DNA of 64,000 nt from Deefgea salmonis (GTDB taxonomy: Bacteria > Pseudomonadota > Gammaproteobacteria > Burkholderiales > Chitinibacteraceae): assembly GCF_020531905.1 (NCBI RefSeq), contig NZ_JAJAWG010000006.1:1-64000 (forward strand), read 5' to 3'. Positions 43,657-52,341 of this stretch are shown here, in pieces. The notes beneath the pieces are model-generated. The model was not told the DNA's origin, did no database searches, and saw nothing but the letters and a program-made list of their open reading frames with translations. Within the stretch, counting starts at the first letter, position 1; every line of letters begins with the position of its first letter. The translations under genes and the position numbers were made by a program.

Positions 43657-44478
43657 CTAATCAACACGTGGGGCTAACACCCGCTCCAACAATGACTTCA
43701 CCATCGCCGGTTCAAAAGGCTTATCACAAATCCCAGACACCCCCGCCTGCTCGATCGCGGCCAGTCGACCACCATCGGTCTCAGAAGAAACCATCAAAAT
43801 CGGCAATTGACTTTGCCAACTCTGTGTTCGTACATATTCAATTAATGCTTGACCATCCATTTCAGGCATATTGAAATCGGTGATTAACAAATCAAAAGCG
43901 CTGTCTTCCAACAAGACTTTGCCCGCCTTACCGTTCTCTGCCTCAGTAATATTGCGAATTCCAAGGTTTTCTAGCACTTTTCGCATGTAGTTTCGCGCGG
44001 CCCGTGAATCATCCACCAATAAAACGCGAATATATTCCAATTCAATTTCATGCTCTTCGAGCGAATGATCAACCGTCAAATAATCCAACGTCATCATTAG
44101 GGCATTATTTAAATGCTCATTACTAAATGGCTTAGGCAAAATCGCGCAAGCGCCCAGTTGCCGTACCGGCTCGAGCACTTGCGGCCGCATTTCACTTGAG
44201 ATCAAAATAAACGCCAGATCTTGTGTTTCCGCCCGATCACGTAAATGCGTCAGCAATTGAACACCGGTCATATCCGATAAATACAAAGCACTTAAAATTA
44301 AATTAGGTGATTGCACGGTCAAGGGTTGTAGCAATGCGAGGGCTGCACTGGCAGTTTCAACCCAACGCACATTGACGATGCCCAATTCAAGCAAGCGCGC
44401 CTCCATGACCTTACCTTGCACCGCTGACGGCTCAATCACTAAAGCACGCAAATCACTAGGCACATAAAATGAACTCAT
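43657..44478 (-). CDS. Double receiver response regulator, first receiver degenerate
   Basis: A 273-residue protein made of two receiver domains and no output domain. Receiver 2 (about 150-270) is intact: LLVDDSRAARNYMRKVLENLG, phosphoacceptor Asp201 in LLITDFNMPEMDG and Lys in CDKPF. Receiver 1 (about 10-130) lacks the acidic pair (EPS in place of DD), and the position of the phosphoacceptor is Ala64 (ILSALYLSDMTG), though Lys in LPKPF is kept. So receiver 1 is probably a pseudo-receiver. A start at 44478 is chosen; the ribosome site is weak and an upstream TTG is possible. Adjacent to the AI-2E permease gene, same strand. Confidence 0.9.
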   Translation of the reverse strand: MSSFYVPSDLRALVIEPSAVQGKVMEARLLELGIVNVRWVETASAALALLQPLTVQSPNLILSALYLSDMTGVQLLTHLRDRAETQDLAFILISSEMRPQVLEPVRQLGACAILPKPFSNEHLNNALMMTLDYLTVDHSLEEHEIELEYIRVLLVDDSRAARNYMRKVLENLGIRNITEAENGKAGKVLLEDSAFDLLITDFNMPEMDGQALIEYVRTQSWQSQLPILMVSSETDGGRLAAIEQAGVSGICDKPFEPAMVKSLLERVLAPRVD

Positions 44479-44553
44479 TTGGGCCACCCAATTAAGATAT
44501 TCTTTCTTTATAGCGATAATTTGACAACGCAAGCAAGAAATACCAAAGGCAAC

Positions 44554-45603
44554 TCAAAGCAACTGATGTAAGCGCAACTCCGCTTTGAGATAGGCATACA
44601 AAACAGCGGCCATCACCAAACCCGCCACCCCAAACATCGCCTCCATCAGCAGCATCGCTAATAATAGCTCCCATGCTTTAGCGCGAATTTGAGTGCCAAT
44701 GATGTGTGCATTTAAAAAATACTCCCCTTTATGAATCAAAACCAAAAAAACCAGCGATGCAATTGCAATCGACAACGATTGCGAGAAACTGACCGTAACA
44801 ATAATGGCATTAGAAAATAAATTCCCCACGATCGGTAATAAGCCCAAAATAAAAGTTAAAACCAGCATCGTTTTAACAAATGGCAAATGAACACCGACTG
44901 CAGGCAAAACCAGTAACACATACACCCCAGCCAACGCGGTATTAATCAGCGATATTTTCAATTGCGCAACCATCACCGCACGAAACGCGACGGCAAAACC
45001 TTGCACCCGAATAAGCAGCGCCTGACTTAAACACCCCAACTGATCACGCCGACCGACTTCGCTCAAGGCCACAATACCGCCAATCACCATCCCAACAACA
45101 CTATGGGCGAACAAAATTCCCAGCTCTTTTCCCGTCGTCTGCAGCTGCGCAGCATGGTGATGCAATACATTCAGTAATTCGGCCTGAATACCCGTCGGAC
45201 TACTGGGCCAGTCTTCGCTGAGCCATGCCGGTAAAACCCCTTTGGCTTGAGCAATGATTTGCGCCATTTTACTTAACAAGGCAATCAAGCCGTACTCTGA
45301 TTTCATCAGGCTCAAGATGGCTAAAACCAAGAAAGCCAGCGATGTAATCACCACTCCTGACAACAATGCCAGCGCCAGCCACCGACTCCACGCCATCGAC
45401 AACGCCCCCAAAGTCAGCCCAGCCAAAGCTTGAATCAATAAAAAAACCAGCATACCGGCCAGCAATGCCGGCACAAGATGTAATAAAAAAATTGCCAGCA
45501 GCAAGCCAGCCACAATGCAAAGCGAGGCCACATCAACTCCAGTACTCGGGCGCGGCTCGTGCAAAGGATTCGTCTGCGGCACTTGCACGCGAAATAAACG
45601 CAT
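44554..45603 (-). CDS. AI-2E family (PerM-like) membrane protein
   Basis: A 349-residue inner-membrane protein with about eight helices, of the UPF0118/AI-2E transporter family. The TSGI-like core VKTMLVLTFILGLLPIVGNLFSNAIIVTVSFSQSLSIAIASLVFLVLIHKGEYFLNAHIIGTQIRAKAWELLL is diagnostic. Substrates vary (autoinducer-2, sodium/protons, or unknown). Upstream of the double-receiver gene, 75 bases away on the same strand, perhaps co-transcribed. An inverted GGGTAT repeat lies 22 bp upstream of the ATG. Confidence 0.87.
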   Translation of the reverse strand: MRLFRVQVPQTNPLHEPRPSTGVDVASLCIVAGLLLAIFLLHLVPALLAGMLVFLLIQALAGLTLGALSMAWSRWLALALLSGVVITSLAFLVLAILSLMKSEYGLIALLSKMAQIIAQAKGVLPAWLSEDWPSSPTGIQAELLNVLHHHAAQLQTTGKELGILFAHSVVGMVIGGIVALSEVGRRDQLGCLSQALLIRVQGFAVAFRAVMVAQLKISLINTALAGVYVLLVLPAVGVHLPFVKTMLVLTFILGLLPIVGNLFSNAIIVTVSFSQSLSIAIASLVFLVLIHKGEYFLNAHIIGTQIRAKAWELLLAMLLMEAMFGVAGLVMAAVLYAYLKAELRLHQLL

Positions 45604-45977
45604 AATTCAACCTCACAATAAATATGGGGTATATCCATCAATACTAGATAATAATTAGTCTAGATGGATATACCTCATTAACTTGCTGATGTATTGATTT
45701 CATAAAACCACAAATTAGTGAAACCTACAGTCATTTTTTGTCAACGAGTATGGATTAAATAAGAAAAACCGGTGTCAATAGACCCAGCTTTAGCCTGTTT
45801 TGGCTGCGATGAATCGTGAGTCAGGACAATCAAAATCAATACGTCAACACCCCAACTCAAAAAACCAACGACCTGCCATTCAATTTAACTGAATGACTTA
45901 CACAAGTCTTTTTGCTATTCAATCAAATACCTATGGACTACGATACACACAGATTACCCCAACAGGAATACAACAGA
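45604..45977. other. 374-bp divergent intergenic region
   Basis: Holds the GGGTAT-family repeat at 45625-45677 and the ribosome site (AGGAA, 45963) of the FMN reductase gene. Fragments GTCAATAGACCC (about 45777) and ACGTCAACACCCC (about 45838) recall the ends of MITE family 2 but are too short to call. No gene is supported. Confidence 0.5.
45625..45677. repeat. GGGTAT-family inverted repeat, perfect 12-bp arms
   Basis: GGTATATCCATC and GATGGATATACC match perfectly, around an inner CTAGATAATAATTAGTCTAG that is itself partly palindromic. It sits in the promoter region of the AI-2E family gene, so it could be an operator rather than a terminator. Confidence 0.65.
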
Positions 45978-46526
45978 ATGCCAACGACCAAAGTACTTGC
46001 CCTCAGCGGCAGCTTACGCACCAAATCCAGCAATACAGGCCTACTTCGCTACGCGCAAGCCAACGCACCCGAAGGCATGCACATTGAGATCGCCGACCTA
46101 AGCAACATCCCTTTTTACAACGCCGACATCACCGAACCACCAGAAGCAGTAAAAACACTCCTTGCCCAATTTGCCGCTGCGGATGCTTTTTTATTTGCTG
46201 GACCAGAGTACAACTATTCCATTTCACCTGCGCTAAAAAACGCCATCGACTGGGCTTCACGCGCGCCAGACAACGCCTTGCTTGGCGGCAAAGCGGCTGC
46301 AGTCATGGGCTCTGGCGGCGGCATGGGCACCTCTCGCGCTCAATATCATTTACGCCAAGTTTTTGTCTTTACCGACATCCACCCCATCAACAAACCCGAA
46401 GTGTTTGCCAACGCGTTTGCTGGGCAATTTGATGCCGATGGCAACCTGACCGACGAGCGCATTCAAGATGGCGTAAAACAGTTATTAGCCGCACTCGCAA
46501 CTTGGTCGCTGCAACTGCGAAAATAA
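45978..46526 (+). CDS. NADPH-dependent FMN reductase (YieF/ChrR-like)
   Basis: A 182-residue flavoprotein: VLALSGSLRTKSSNTGLLRYA (FMN phosphate loop) and ADAFLFAGPEYNYSISPALKNAIDWASRAP, the PEYNYS motif of quinone/chromate reductases. GSGGGMGTSRAQYHLRQV is also typical. It reduces quinones, FMN or metal ions with NADPH. The ATG at 45978 has AGGAATACAACAGA upstream; an earlier frame start at 45912 has no ribosome site. Single gene with its own terminator. Confidence 0.91.
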   Translation: MPTTKVLALSGSLRTKSSNTGLLRYAQANAPEGMHIEIADLSNIPFYNADITEPPEAVKTLLAQFAAADAFLFAGPEYNYSISPALKNAIDWASRAPDNALLGGKAAAVMGSGGGMGTSRAQYHLRQVFVFTDIHPINKPEVFANAFAGQFDADGNLTDERIQDGVKQLLAALATWSLQLRK

Positions 46527-46566
46527 AACGCAAACTAAAGACCTAAAATCAACGACAAGCAGCCAT

Positions 46567-46599
46567 AAAAAAACACCCTCGATCTCTCGAGGGTGTTTT
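46567..46599. terminator. Bidirectional terminator between FMN reductase gene and pgk
   Basis: AAAACACCCTCGA and TCGAGGGTGTTTT, a 13-bp stem with loop TCTC. It faces both converging genes (stops at 46526 and 46626). Confidence 0.93.
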
Positions 46600-46625
46600 G
46601 CTTTTATACGAACAACAAATCCATA

Positions 46626-47858
46626 TTATTTATCGGTTAAAGCATCAACGCCTGGCAGCGCCTTGCCCTCCAAGAATTCAAGTGATGCGCCACCACCAGT
46701 TGAAACATGGCTGACCTGATCTTCAAGACCCGCTTTTTCAACTGCGGCGACTGAATCACCACCACCGACGATGGTAATTGCGCCATTGGCTGTGGCTTCA
46801 ACTAAAGCATGTGCAATCGCGAATGTACCGACAGCCGAAGCATCGATCTCAAACACACCCATCGGGCCATTCCACAACACCGTTTTCGCTGACTTGATAA
46901 TCTCAGCGTACCGCGCACAAGAAGCCGAACCGATATCCACGCCTTCTTGATCCGCAGGAATCGCTGTCGACGACACTTCAACCAAGCCATCTAAAGTACG
47001 GGCATCAAAATTCAAAGCGCGCGTCACCATGGTGTCGCTTGGCAACACGAGCTTATCACCCGCTTGCGCAATCAGTTCACGCGCCAAATCAACTTTATCG
47101 TTTTCGCACAATGATTTACCAATCTCATAGCCTTGCGCTTTCAAGAAAGTAAACGCCATACCGCCGCCAATGATCAATTTATCCACTTTTGGCAACAAGG
47201 CTTGAATCACATCGATTTTGCCGGAGATTTTCGAACCACCAATAATCGCCACCAAAGGACGAACTGGCTTGTTTACCGCTTCACCCAAGAAATCGAGTTC
47301 TTTTTTCAGCAAGTAGCCCGCAGCACGTGGCAGATCGACGCCCACCATTGAAGAGTGCGCACGGTGAGCCGTACCAAACGCGTCATTGACAAACACATCG
47401 CCCAATTTAGATAAGCTAGCGCGAAATGCCGCCACTTGAGCAGGATCAGCTTTAACTGAATTGCCATCAGCGTCTTTAGCCTTGCCTTCTTCTTCGATAT
47501 GGAAACGCACGTTTTCCAGCAAGATCACTTGACCGGGCTGAACCGCAGCACACGCCGCTTCTACTTCTGCACCCACACAATCATTCAAAAATTGCACTGG
47601 GCTTCCAAGCAATTCAGTTAAACGCGCAGCAACAGGTGCCAAGCTGTATTTTTCTACTTTCTGTCCATTTGGGCGACCCAAATGCGACATCAAAATCACT
47701 GAAGCACCTTGCGCTAAGGCATAGCGAATCGTTGGCAATGCGGCACGGATGCGTTTATCACTTTCAACCACGCCATTTTTAACTGGCACGTTAAAGTCAA
47801 CACGGATCAGAACACGTTTGCCTGCAAGATCGAGGTCTTCAATAAATAACTTAGCCAT
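46626..47858 (-). CDS. Pgk, phosphoglycerate kinase
   Basis: A 410-residue glycolytic enzyme converting 1,3-bisphosphoglycerate and ADP to 3-phosphoglycerate and ATP. Motifs: VLIRVDFNVPVKNG, ILMSHLGRPNG, IIGGSKISGKIDV and the nucleotide site NGPMGVFEI, with GGGDSVAAVEKAG and STGGGASLEFLEG near the end. The ATG at 47858 follows GGAGAACTGTGT; the longer frame is unsupported. It stands alone rather than beside gap or fba, although pyk is 5 kb away on the same strand. Confidence 0.98.
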   Translation of the reverse strand: MAKLFIEDLDLAGKRVLIRVDFNVPVKNGVVESDKRIRAALPTIRYALAQGASVILMSHLGRPNGQKVEKYSLAPVAARLTELLGSPVQFLNDCVGAEVEAACAAVQPGQVILLENVRFHIEEEGKAKDADGNSVKADPAQVAAFRASLSKLGDVFVNDAFGTAHRAHSSMVGVDLPRAAGYLLKKELDFLGEAVNKPVRPLVAIIGGSKISGKIDVIQALLPKVDKLIIGGGMAFTFLKAQGYEIGKSLCENDKVDLARELIAQAGDKLVLPSDTMVTRALNFDARTLDGLVEVSSTAIPADQEGVDIGSASCARYAEIIKSAKTVLWNGPMGVFEIDASAVGTFAIAHALVEATANGAITIVGGGDSVAAVEKAGLEDQVSHVSTGGGASLEFLEGKALPGVDALTDK

Positions 47859-48121
47859 ACACAGTTCTCCAATTAAGCGCGGGTGAATTATATCAAGTGC
47901 CAATTGTAGCAAGAACCAGCGCTAAAAACGTTGTCGATTCTCAGTTTATCGCCACACAACATGGGAAATACTACGTATTAATACTAGATTTTCTCTGCGA
48001 CCAAAAGCAAGCCGACCCCATCAACTGGGATTTTAGCGCCATTGCACCGCCATTCGAGCAAATTGTAAGCGACGAGCAGCGCCCAAAGCCTTAGAATAGC
48101 GACGCTTACAAAGGAACAATC

Positions 48122-48397
48122 ATGGCAATGAAGAAATTTGAATTAGAAAAACGTAAAGCTGAAAAGCTACACAATGATCTCGGTGCAGCTAATGCACCCG
48201 CTCGTTTTGGTCAAGCAGCAACCACACTGCTCGACAAAAAAGAGCAGCGCAAACAAGATCAAGCCAAAGGCTTGGTGCCATTTGCCTGCAAACTCAATAA
48301 AGATCTCGTGCAAGAGCTACACACCCGTTGCTCAGAACGAGAAATGACACTTAATGATTTGGTGGCTGAGTTGATTCAAACCGGCCTCGCTAAATAA
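48122..48397 (+). CDS. Small basic protein with ribbon-helix-helix-like C-terminus
   Basis: A 91-residue soluble protein: a charged helical N-terminus (KKFELEKRKAEKLHNDL), then a lysine-rich linker (LDKKEQRKQDQAKG), then VPFACKLNKDLVQELHTRCSEREMTLNDLVAELIQTGL, which looks like a ribbon-helix-helix or similar DNA-binding segment. I do not recognise the family. AAAGGAAC precedes the ATG. Its stop overlaps the acyltransferase start (TAATG), so it is the first gene of a two-gene operon. Confidence 0.72.
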   Translation: MAMKKFELEKRKAEKLHNDLGAANAPARFGQAATTLLDKKEQRKQDQAKGLVPFACKLNKDLVQELHTRCSEREMTLNDLVAELIQTGLAK

Positions 48398-48972
48398 TGC
48401 AACGCACCATTTTTGATACTCCCATCATTCGTGATGTAATGCCAAGGCTATCAAAATGGTTGCTCAACTCATTAGGGTGGCGCCTAAAAGGTGACTTTCC
48501 TGCGCTAGATAAATATGTACTCATCGCTGCGCCACATACCAGCAACTGGGATTTCCCCATCGGACTGGCGCTCTGCTTTATTGCACGGCAAAAAGTCTAC
48601 TGGATGGGCAAGCACACTTTGTTTGTCGGTCCACTTGGACTTTTAGCGCGTTGGCTCGGCGGTATTTCTGTTGATCGACGCAAGTCCAACTCTTTAGTTG
48701 AACAAATTGCCGATGTTTATCAGCGCAGTGAACGCCTTATTATTGCCATTCCGCCGGAAGGCACACGGCAAAAAGTACATCGCTGGAAAACCGGGTTTTA
48801 CTATATCGCATTGAAAGCCAATATACCCATCGTACTGGGATACATTGACTTCAAAGAAAAAACCGGTGGTTGTGGTATGGTTTTTTATCCAACAGGGGAT
48901 ATTGAGGCTGACATGCTGGTGATTCAGCATTTTTACCAAGGTATTAGCGGAAAGAACCCTCAGTACCAATAA
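48397..48972 (+). CDS. PlsC-like lysophospholipid acyltransferase family protein
   Basis: A 191-residue 1-acylglycerol-phosphate acyltransferase-like enzyme. Catalytic HTSNWD (the HX4D box) is near residue 47 and PPEGTR near 126. Length and motif spacing are those of short members; LLNSLGWRLKGDFPALDKYVLIAAPHTSNWDF is characteristic. It may acylate lysophosphatidic acid or another lipid; the substrate is not settled. Translationally coupled to the 91-residue protein upstream; a strong terminator follows. Confidence 0.88.
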   Translation: MQRTIFDTPIIRDVMPRLSKWLLNSLGWRLKGDFPALDKYVLIAAPHTSNWDFPIGLALCFIARQKVYWMGKHTLFVGPLGLLARWLGGISVDRRKSNSLVEQIADVYQRSERLIIAIPPEGTRQKVHRWKTGFYYIALKANIPIVLGYIDFKEKTGGCGMVFYPTGDIEADMLVIQHFYQGISGKNPQYQ

Positions 48973-48983
48973 GAGGTAGACGT

Positions 48984-49011
48984 AAAAAAACCCAGCAAGC
49001 TGGGTTTTTTT
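48984..49011. terminator. Bidirectional terminator after the acyltransferase gene
   Basis: AAAAAAACCCAGC and GCTGGGTTTTTTT with loop AA. It serves the acyltransferase gene and also lies 23 bases past the cold-shock gene on the other strand. Confidence 0.95.
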
Positions 49012-49033
49012 CTACATCAACAAACCAAGTTAA

Positions 49034-49237
49034 TTAAACTGGTTGAATGTTTGATGCTTGCTTGCCTTTAGGACCAGTAGTAACGTCAAACGAAACTTTT
49101 TGGCCTTCAGCTAAAGTTTTGAAACCTTTAGAGTTGATTTGTGAGAAGTGAGCAAACAAATCTTCGCCGCCTTCATCAGGAGTGATGAAACCGAAGCCTT
49201 TAGAATCGTTGAACCACTTAACTGTACCTTGAGCCAT
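49034..49237 (-). CDS. Cold-shock-domain protein (CspA family)
   Basis: A 67-residue single cold-shock domain that binds single-stranded RNA and DNA. Both RNA-binding motifs are present: KGFGFITP and DLFAHFSQI, after the start [16 protein letters not shown] lies upstream of the ATG. The 231-bp space before it (49238-49468) on the minus strand probably contains a long untranslated leader typical of cold-shock mRNAs, but I cannot show its structure. No other gene is seen there. Confidence 0.97.
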   Translation of the reverse strand: MAQGTVKWFNDSKGFGFITPDEGGEDLFAHFSQINSKGFKTLAEGQKVSFDVTTGPKGKQASNIQPV

Positions 49238-49468
49238 TTTGTATTTCCCTAAAAATAAAATAAATATAAAGCACGAAAATCAAGGGAAATGAAGCACTGC
49301 GGTACGGCAAGGCCACTACATCACACACATCCACTACTTGAAGATCCTGCAGCTCGTATCTTCGCTGAGCGCGCCGCTGCTGGCAAGCATTATTTGAGGT
49401 TTTCCGACAAAAAGGGTGGATTAAGTCAATATTTACTGAAAAGCACACTATTTTTAAGGGCTGACACC

Positions 49469-50080
49469 TTATTTTTCGAGCACAGCGGCCATCGTCGCCT
49501 TTAATTTTTCAACTTCTTGTTCCAAATAAGCAACTCGTGCCACAAGATCCAATTGCGGCATCTCCACCGAAGATACCGGTGGCTCCCCGGCCAATAAATG
49601 ACACCAACGACATTCTCTCGCGCCAGCTTGCTTCGATATTTGCAAAACCAGAGCCGCAGGTTGCCGTGCGGCGAGCTCCTCTAAAAAGCCTTCAACCGCC
49701 GAAATATCAGCAAACCGGTGCAAACGTTCGCAATTTAAGCGCAACTCACCCGACGTTTGCGGTCCGCGTAACATTAGCACGGCCAATAACGCGACCGATT
49801 GACTCGGAATACGCAACACCTTCGCCAACGCCTGCTCATAGCGCAGTACACGTCCCTTATTGACTTCTAGCACCCAACCCTGTTCACGCAAATGATCAAG
49901 CGCGACAAGAAGCTCGCCCTCTGTCGCGTCAATCACCGGATCACGACTGGATTTTTGATTGCACGCTGCAAGCAAAGCATTCAAAGTTAATGGATATGAA
50001 TCCGGTACGGTGTGTTGTTTTTCGATTAAAGCACCGAGTATTCGTACTTCTAACTGACTTAATTTATTGACTTCAATCAT
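49469..50080 (-). CDS. YceH, DUF480 winged-helix protein
   Basis: A 203-residue protein of the UPF0502/YceH family: LEVRILGALIEKQHTVPDSYPLTLNALLAACNQKSSRDPV at the start, RGPQTSGELRLNCERLHRF in the second winged helix, and a C-terminal coiled coil (VARVAYLEQEVEKLKATM). Two tandem winged-helix domains; role unknown, thought linked to envelope or regulation. Transcribed leftward toward the cold-shock gene. Confidence 0.93.
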   Translation of the reverse strand: MIEVNKLSQLEVRILGALIEKQHTVPDSYPLTLNALLAACNQKSSRDPVIDATEGELLVALDHLREQGWVLEVNKGRVLRYEQALAKVLRIPSQSVALLAVLMLRGPQTSGELRLNCERLHRFADISAVEGFLEELAARQPAALVLQISKQAGARECRWCHLLAGEPPVSSVEMPQLDLVARVAYLEQEVEKLKATMAAVLEK

Positions 50081-50315
50081 TGAGCGCGCTCCTTGTTAAA
50101 CCATCACATTATCTTCGCTTCATGCTCAAATCAAAACTATAAATACAGCATGATTTATAAAATCAGCACAAAATCAAAAAGCAGTAATTAAATTTATTTA
50201 CATACCTATTTTTTCACACGCCAGATATCGTTTCTGGATAAGTGATACCAACAAGCAATATGAAAAAATTGCCTCAACCTCAACGAACTGATTTCAACAA
50301 AGGCTAGGTCACGCA

Positions 50316-51416
50316 ATGAAAACTCAAGGGCTACAGAATCCGCAAGTTATCGACTGGAGTGCATTTGTTGATTTTCGGGACGGGCTGATCGACTCCGCAC
50401 CACAAATAGAAAACCTACTCGCCGAGCTCAAACAAACCCCAGACGATCTTAGTCGTATCACTCAATTATTTCGTTTATTTCACAATATCAAAGGCGATGC
50501 GGGGCTCTGTCGCCTGCCGTTTATTATTCCCTTGATTCATGGCGTTGAAACCATTTTGTCGCGAATGCGAAGCAACGAATTAGCTTTTAGCGATCTACTT
50601 GCCGAGGTTATCTTACTAACCTTAGATCGGCTAGAACAAACCATTGAATTGCTCGGGGACAATGAATCAGCGGCTGCATTAGCCCTACCCACACTGGCAC
50701 TCGGTCTAGAGGGTTTATCGCTACAGAGCACAGACAGTATCGATGCCAGCGCAATACGTCTGATTGAGGCAGTAACGGGCTTTCGACCGGGGTTAAGCAA
50801 AATCCCACAAAGAGATGCCAGCAATGCGGCACGTGATAATGCAGAGCGCCACGAAGACCTCAATTTTTTTCATCAGCTTGCATTACAACTTGAAACGCGC
50901 TCACCTTTATTTACAGGTCGCACTGCAAGAAATCTTGAATTGGCACTTGAAACCAATCGCGCGGCAGGAAGTCGAGTCAATCCAACTCAACTCGAAGCGG
51001 CAATTTACCTACACGACATCGGCATGATGTTCTTACCCGAAAACTACTGGCTAAAAATCGAATCCTTAGATGAATCTGCGCGCCAAAAAATTAATTTGCA
51101 TCCTGCATGGGGAGCTGGAATAACAGCCAGAATGGTCGGTTGGCAAGACGCGGCACAAATGATTATTCAACACCATGAAAAACCCAATGGCAGCGGCTAT
51201 CCCAACCAACTAAAACACGCTGAAATATGTGATGGCGCGAAAATTTTAGCCATTGTTGATGCTTTTGACTCGATTTTATTACGCCATAGCCATCGTGGTC
51301 AGCAACGCTCAATATTACGAGCGATTGCTGAAATCAACGCGTCTGATCGACAATTTTCTGCCGAATGGATTGCCCCATTTAATCAGGTCATACGGCAAAT
51401 GCTCGAAAATAAATAA
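50316..51416 (+). CDS. HPt domain fused to HD-GYP domain
   Basis: A 366-residue fusion. Residues about 15-125 form a histidine-phosphotransfer domain with the site FRLFHNIKGDAGLC (His56, typical HxxKG). Residues about 185-366 form an HD-GYP phosphodiesterase-like domain: LHDIGM (His233, Asp234), HPAWGAG (His262), HHEKPNGSGYP (His286, His287, GYP). HD-GYP enzymes degrade c-di-GMP, so this probably couples a phosphorelay to c-di-GMP turnover. HD-GYP is normally joined to a receiver domain; an HPt fusion is less common. The ribosome site is poor. Confidence 0.9.
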   Translation: MKTQGLQNPQVIDWSAFVDFRDGLIDSAPQIENLLAELKQTPDDLSRITQLFRLFHNIKGDAGLCRLPFIIPLIHGVETILSRMRSNELAFSDLLAEVILLTLDRLEQTIELLGDNESAAALALPTLALGLEGLSLQSTDSIDASAIRLIEAVTGFRPGLSKIPQRDASNAARDNAERHEDLNFFHQLALQLETRSPLFTGRTARNLELALETNRAAGSRVNPTQLEAAIYLHDIGMMFLPENYWLKIESLDESARQKINLHPAWGAGITARMVGWQDAAQMIIQHHEKPNGSGYPNQLKHAEICDGAKILAIVDAFDSILLRHSHRGQQRSILRAIAEINASDRQFSAEWIAPFNQVIRQMLENK

Positions 51417-51481
51417 GATTGAGCGTCTGCGCATAAAACCCAAAACCCAGCCTAACTGATCAATCACAACAGATCGGCGAT

Positions 51482-52213
51482 TTAAAATCGCTCATTGCTT
51501 TGCACAAATCGCCACTGCCCTTCAGTCAAACTGCCCAAACCAATCCGGCCAATTCGAATGCGCTTGTATGAGCGCATTTGAATGCCGACCGACTCACATA
51601 AGGCGGGTAAAAAATCAGGGATCGCCGCTCGCAAAACAACGCGCAATTGCTGATCGCTTTGTCGGGTTATTTTATACGGTTTCAAAACTGCACCATCAAA
51701 CTTAGTCCGGCTATTCATGAGTTTTAACGATTCAGCAGTAAGCTCACCATCAAACCACAATAAATACTCTTGCTCTAACTCCGTCGCCAAAGAACGGGCC
51801 AGCCGCGTATCTTGCGTCAGCACCAGCAAACCTTGCGCGGCAGAATCCAAACCGCACGGTACTTGCAAATGAGGGAGCGCCTTTTTTAACAATACAAAAC
51901 CAGTTCGATCACTCGCATCACGATGTTCAGTATTCAATAGCGTCTGCCACGTCTCACCTTCAGCTTCTGGCCAAGCGGCATATGCAACCGGCTTGTTCAT
52001 CAACAGCGTTACTCGATCAGGTTGTTTATGCAGCTGCATTTTAACCGCCAGTACGACCACCTTCTGCTCTGTCGTCACACGACTGCCCAGCTGATCAACA
52101 ACTTGACCATCCACAGTCACGCGCCCCAGTTCAATCAACTCATCGGCCTCACGACGCGAGCACAAGCCAAGTTCGACCATGCGTTTGGAAAGACGAATCA
52201 GTTCTTGCGTCAT
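51482..52213 (-). CDS. RsuA/RluF-family pseudouridine synthase, divergent
   Basis: A 243-residue protein. An S4 domain at the start (RLSKRMVELGLCSRREADELIELGRVTVDGQVV) is followed by the synthase domain. The usual motif GRLDxxTxGLLLLT appears as CGLDSAAQGLLVLTQD: the catalytic Asp is kept, but the preceding Arg is Gly. The GKNRQIRRM motif of the family is replaced by AIPDFLPALCESVGI. It may target rRNA or have altered specificity. The start at 52213 has AGGAAAC upstream. Confidence 0.85.
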   Translation of the reverse strand: MTQELIRLSKRMVELGLCSRREADELIELGRVTVDGQVVDQLGSRVTTEQKVVVLAVKMQLHKQPDRVTLLMNKPVAYAAWPEAEGETWQTLLNTEHRDASDRTGFVLLKKALPHLQVPCGLDSAAQGLLVLTQDTRLARSLATELEQEYLLWFDGELTAESLKLMNSRTKFDGAVLKPYKITRQSDQQLRVVLRAAIPDFLPALCESVGIQMRSYKRIRIGRIGLGSLTEGQWRFVQSNERF

Positions 52214-52298
52214 TGGGGTTTCCTTATTAAAAATAACCATTCATTATGGGCACATTGCGCGGAACTTAACCATCGCCAGCAATGAGCAACTCAAAAAC

Positions 52299-52323
52299 AA
52301 AAAACCGGCCCTTAGGCCGGTTT
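52299..52323. terminator. Terminator between pyk and the pseudouridine synthase gene
   Basis: AAACCGGCC and GGCCGGTTT with loop CTTA. It is 19 bases past the pyk stop, and its A-run gives a U-tract for minus-strand transcripts. Confidence 0.9.
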
Positions 52324-52341
52324 GTGTCAGCAAAGCACCAA

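Noticed and set aside
45775-45853. Possible fragment of MITE family 2
   Set aside because: Two 12-base similarities to the terminal repeat are in the same orientation and lack TA flanks; could be chance.
47897-48094. 65-residue frame between pgk and the 91-residue protein
   Set aside because: No ribosome site, no family resemblance, and it overlaps the likely promoters of both flanking genes.
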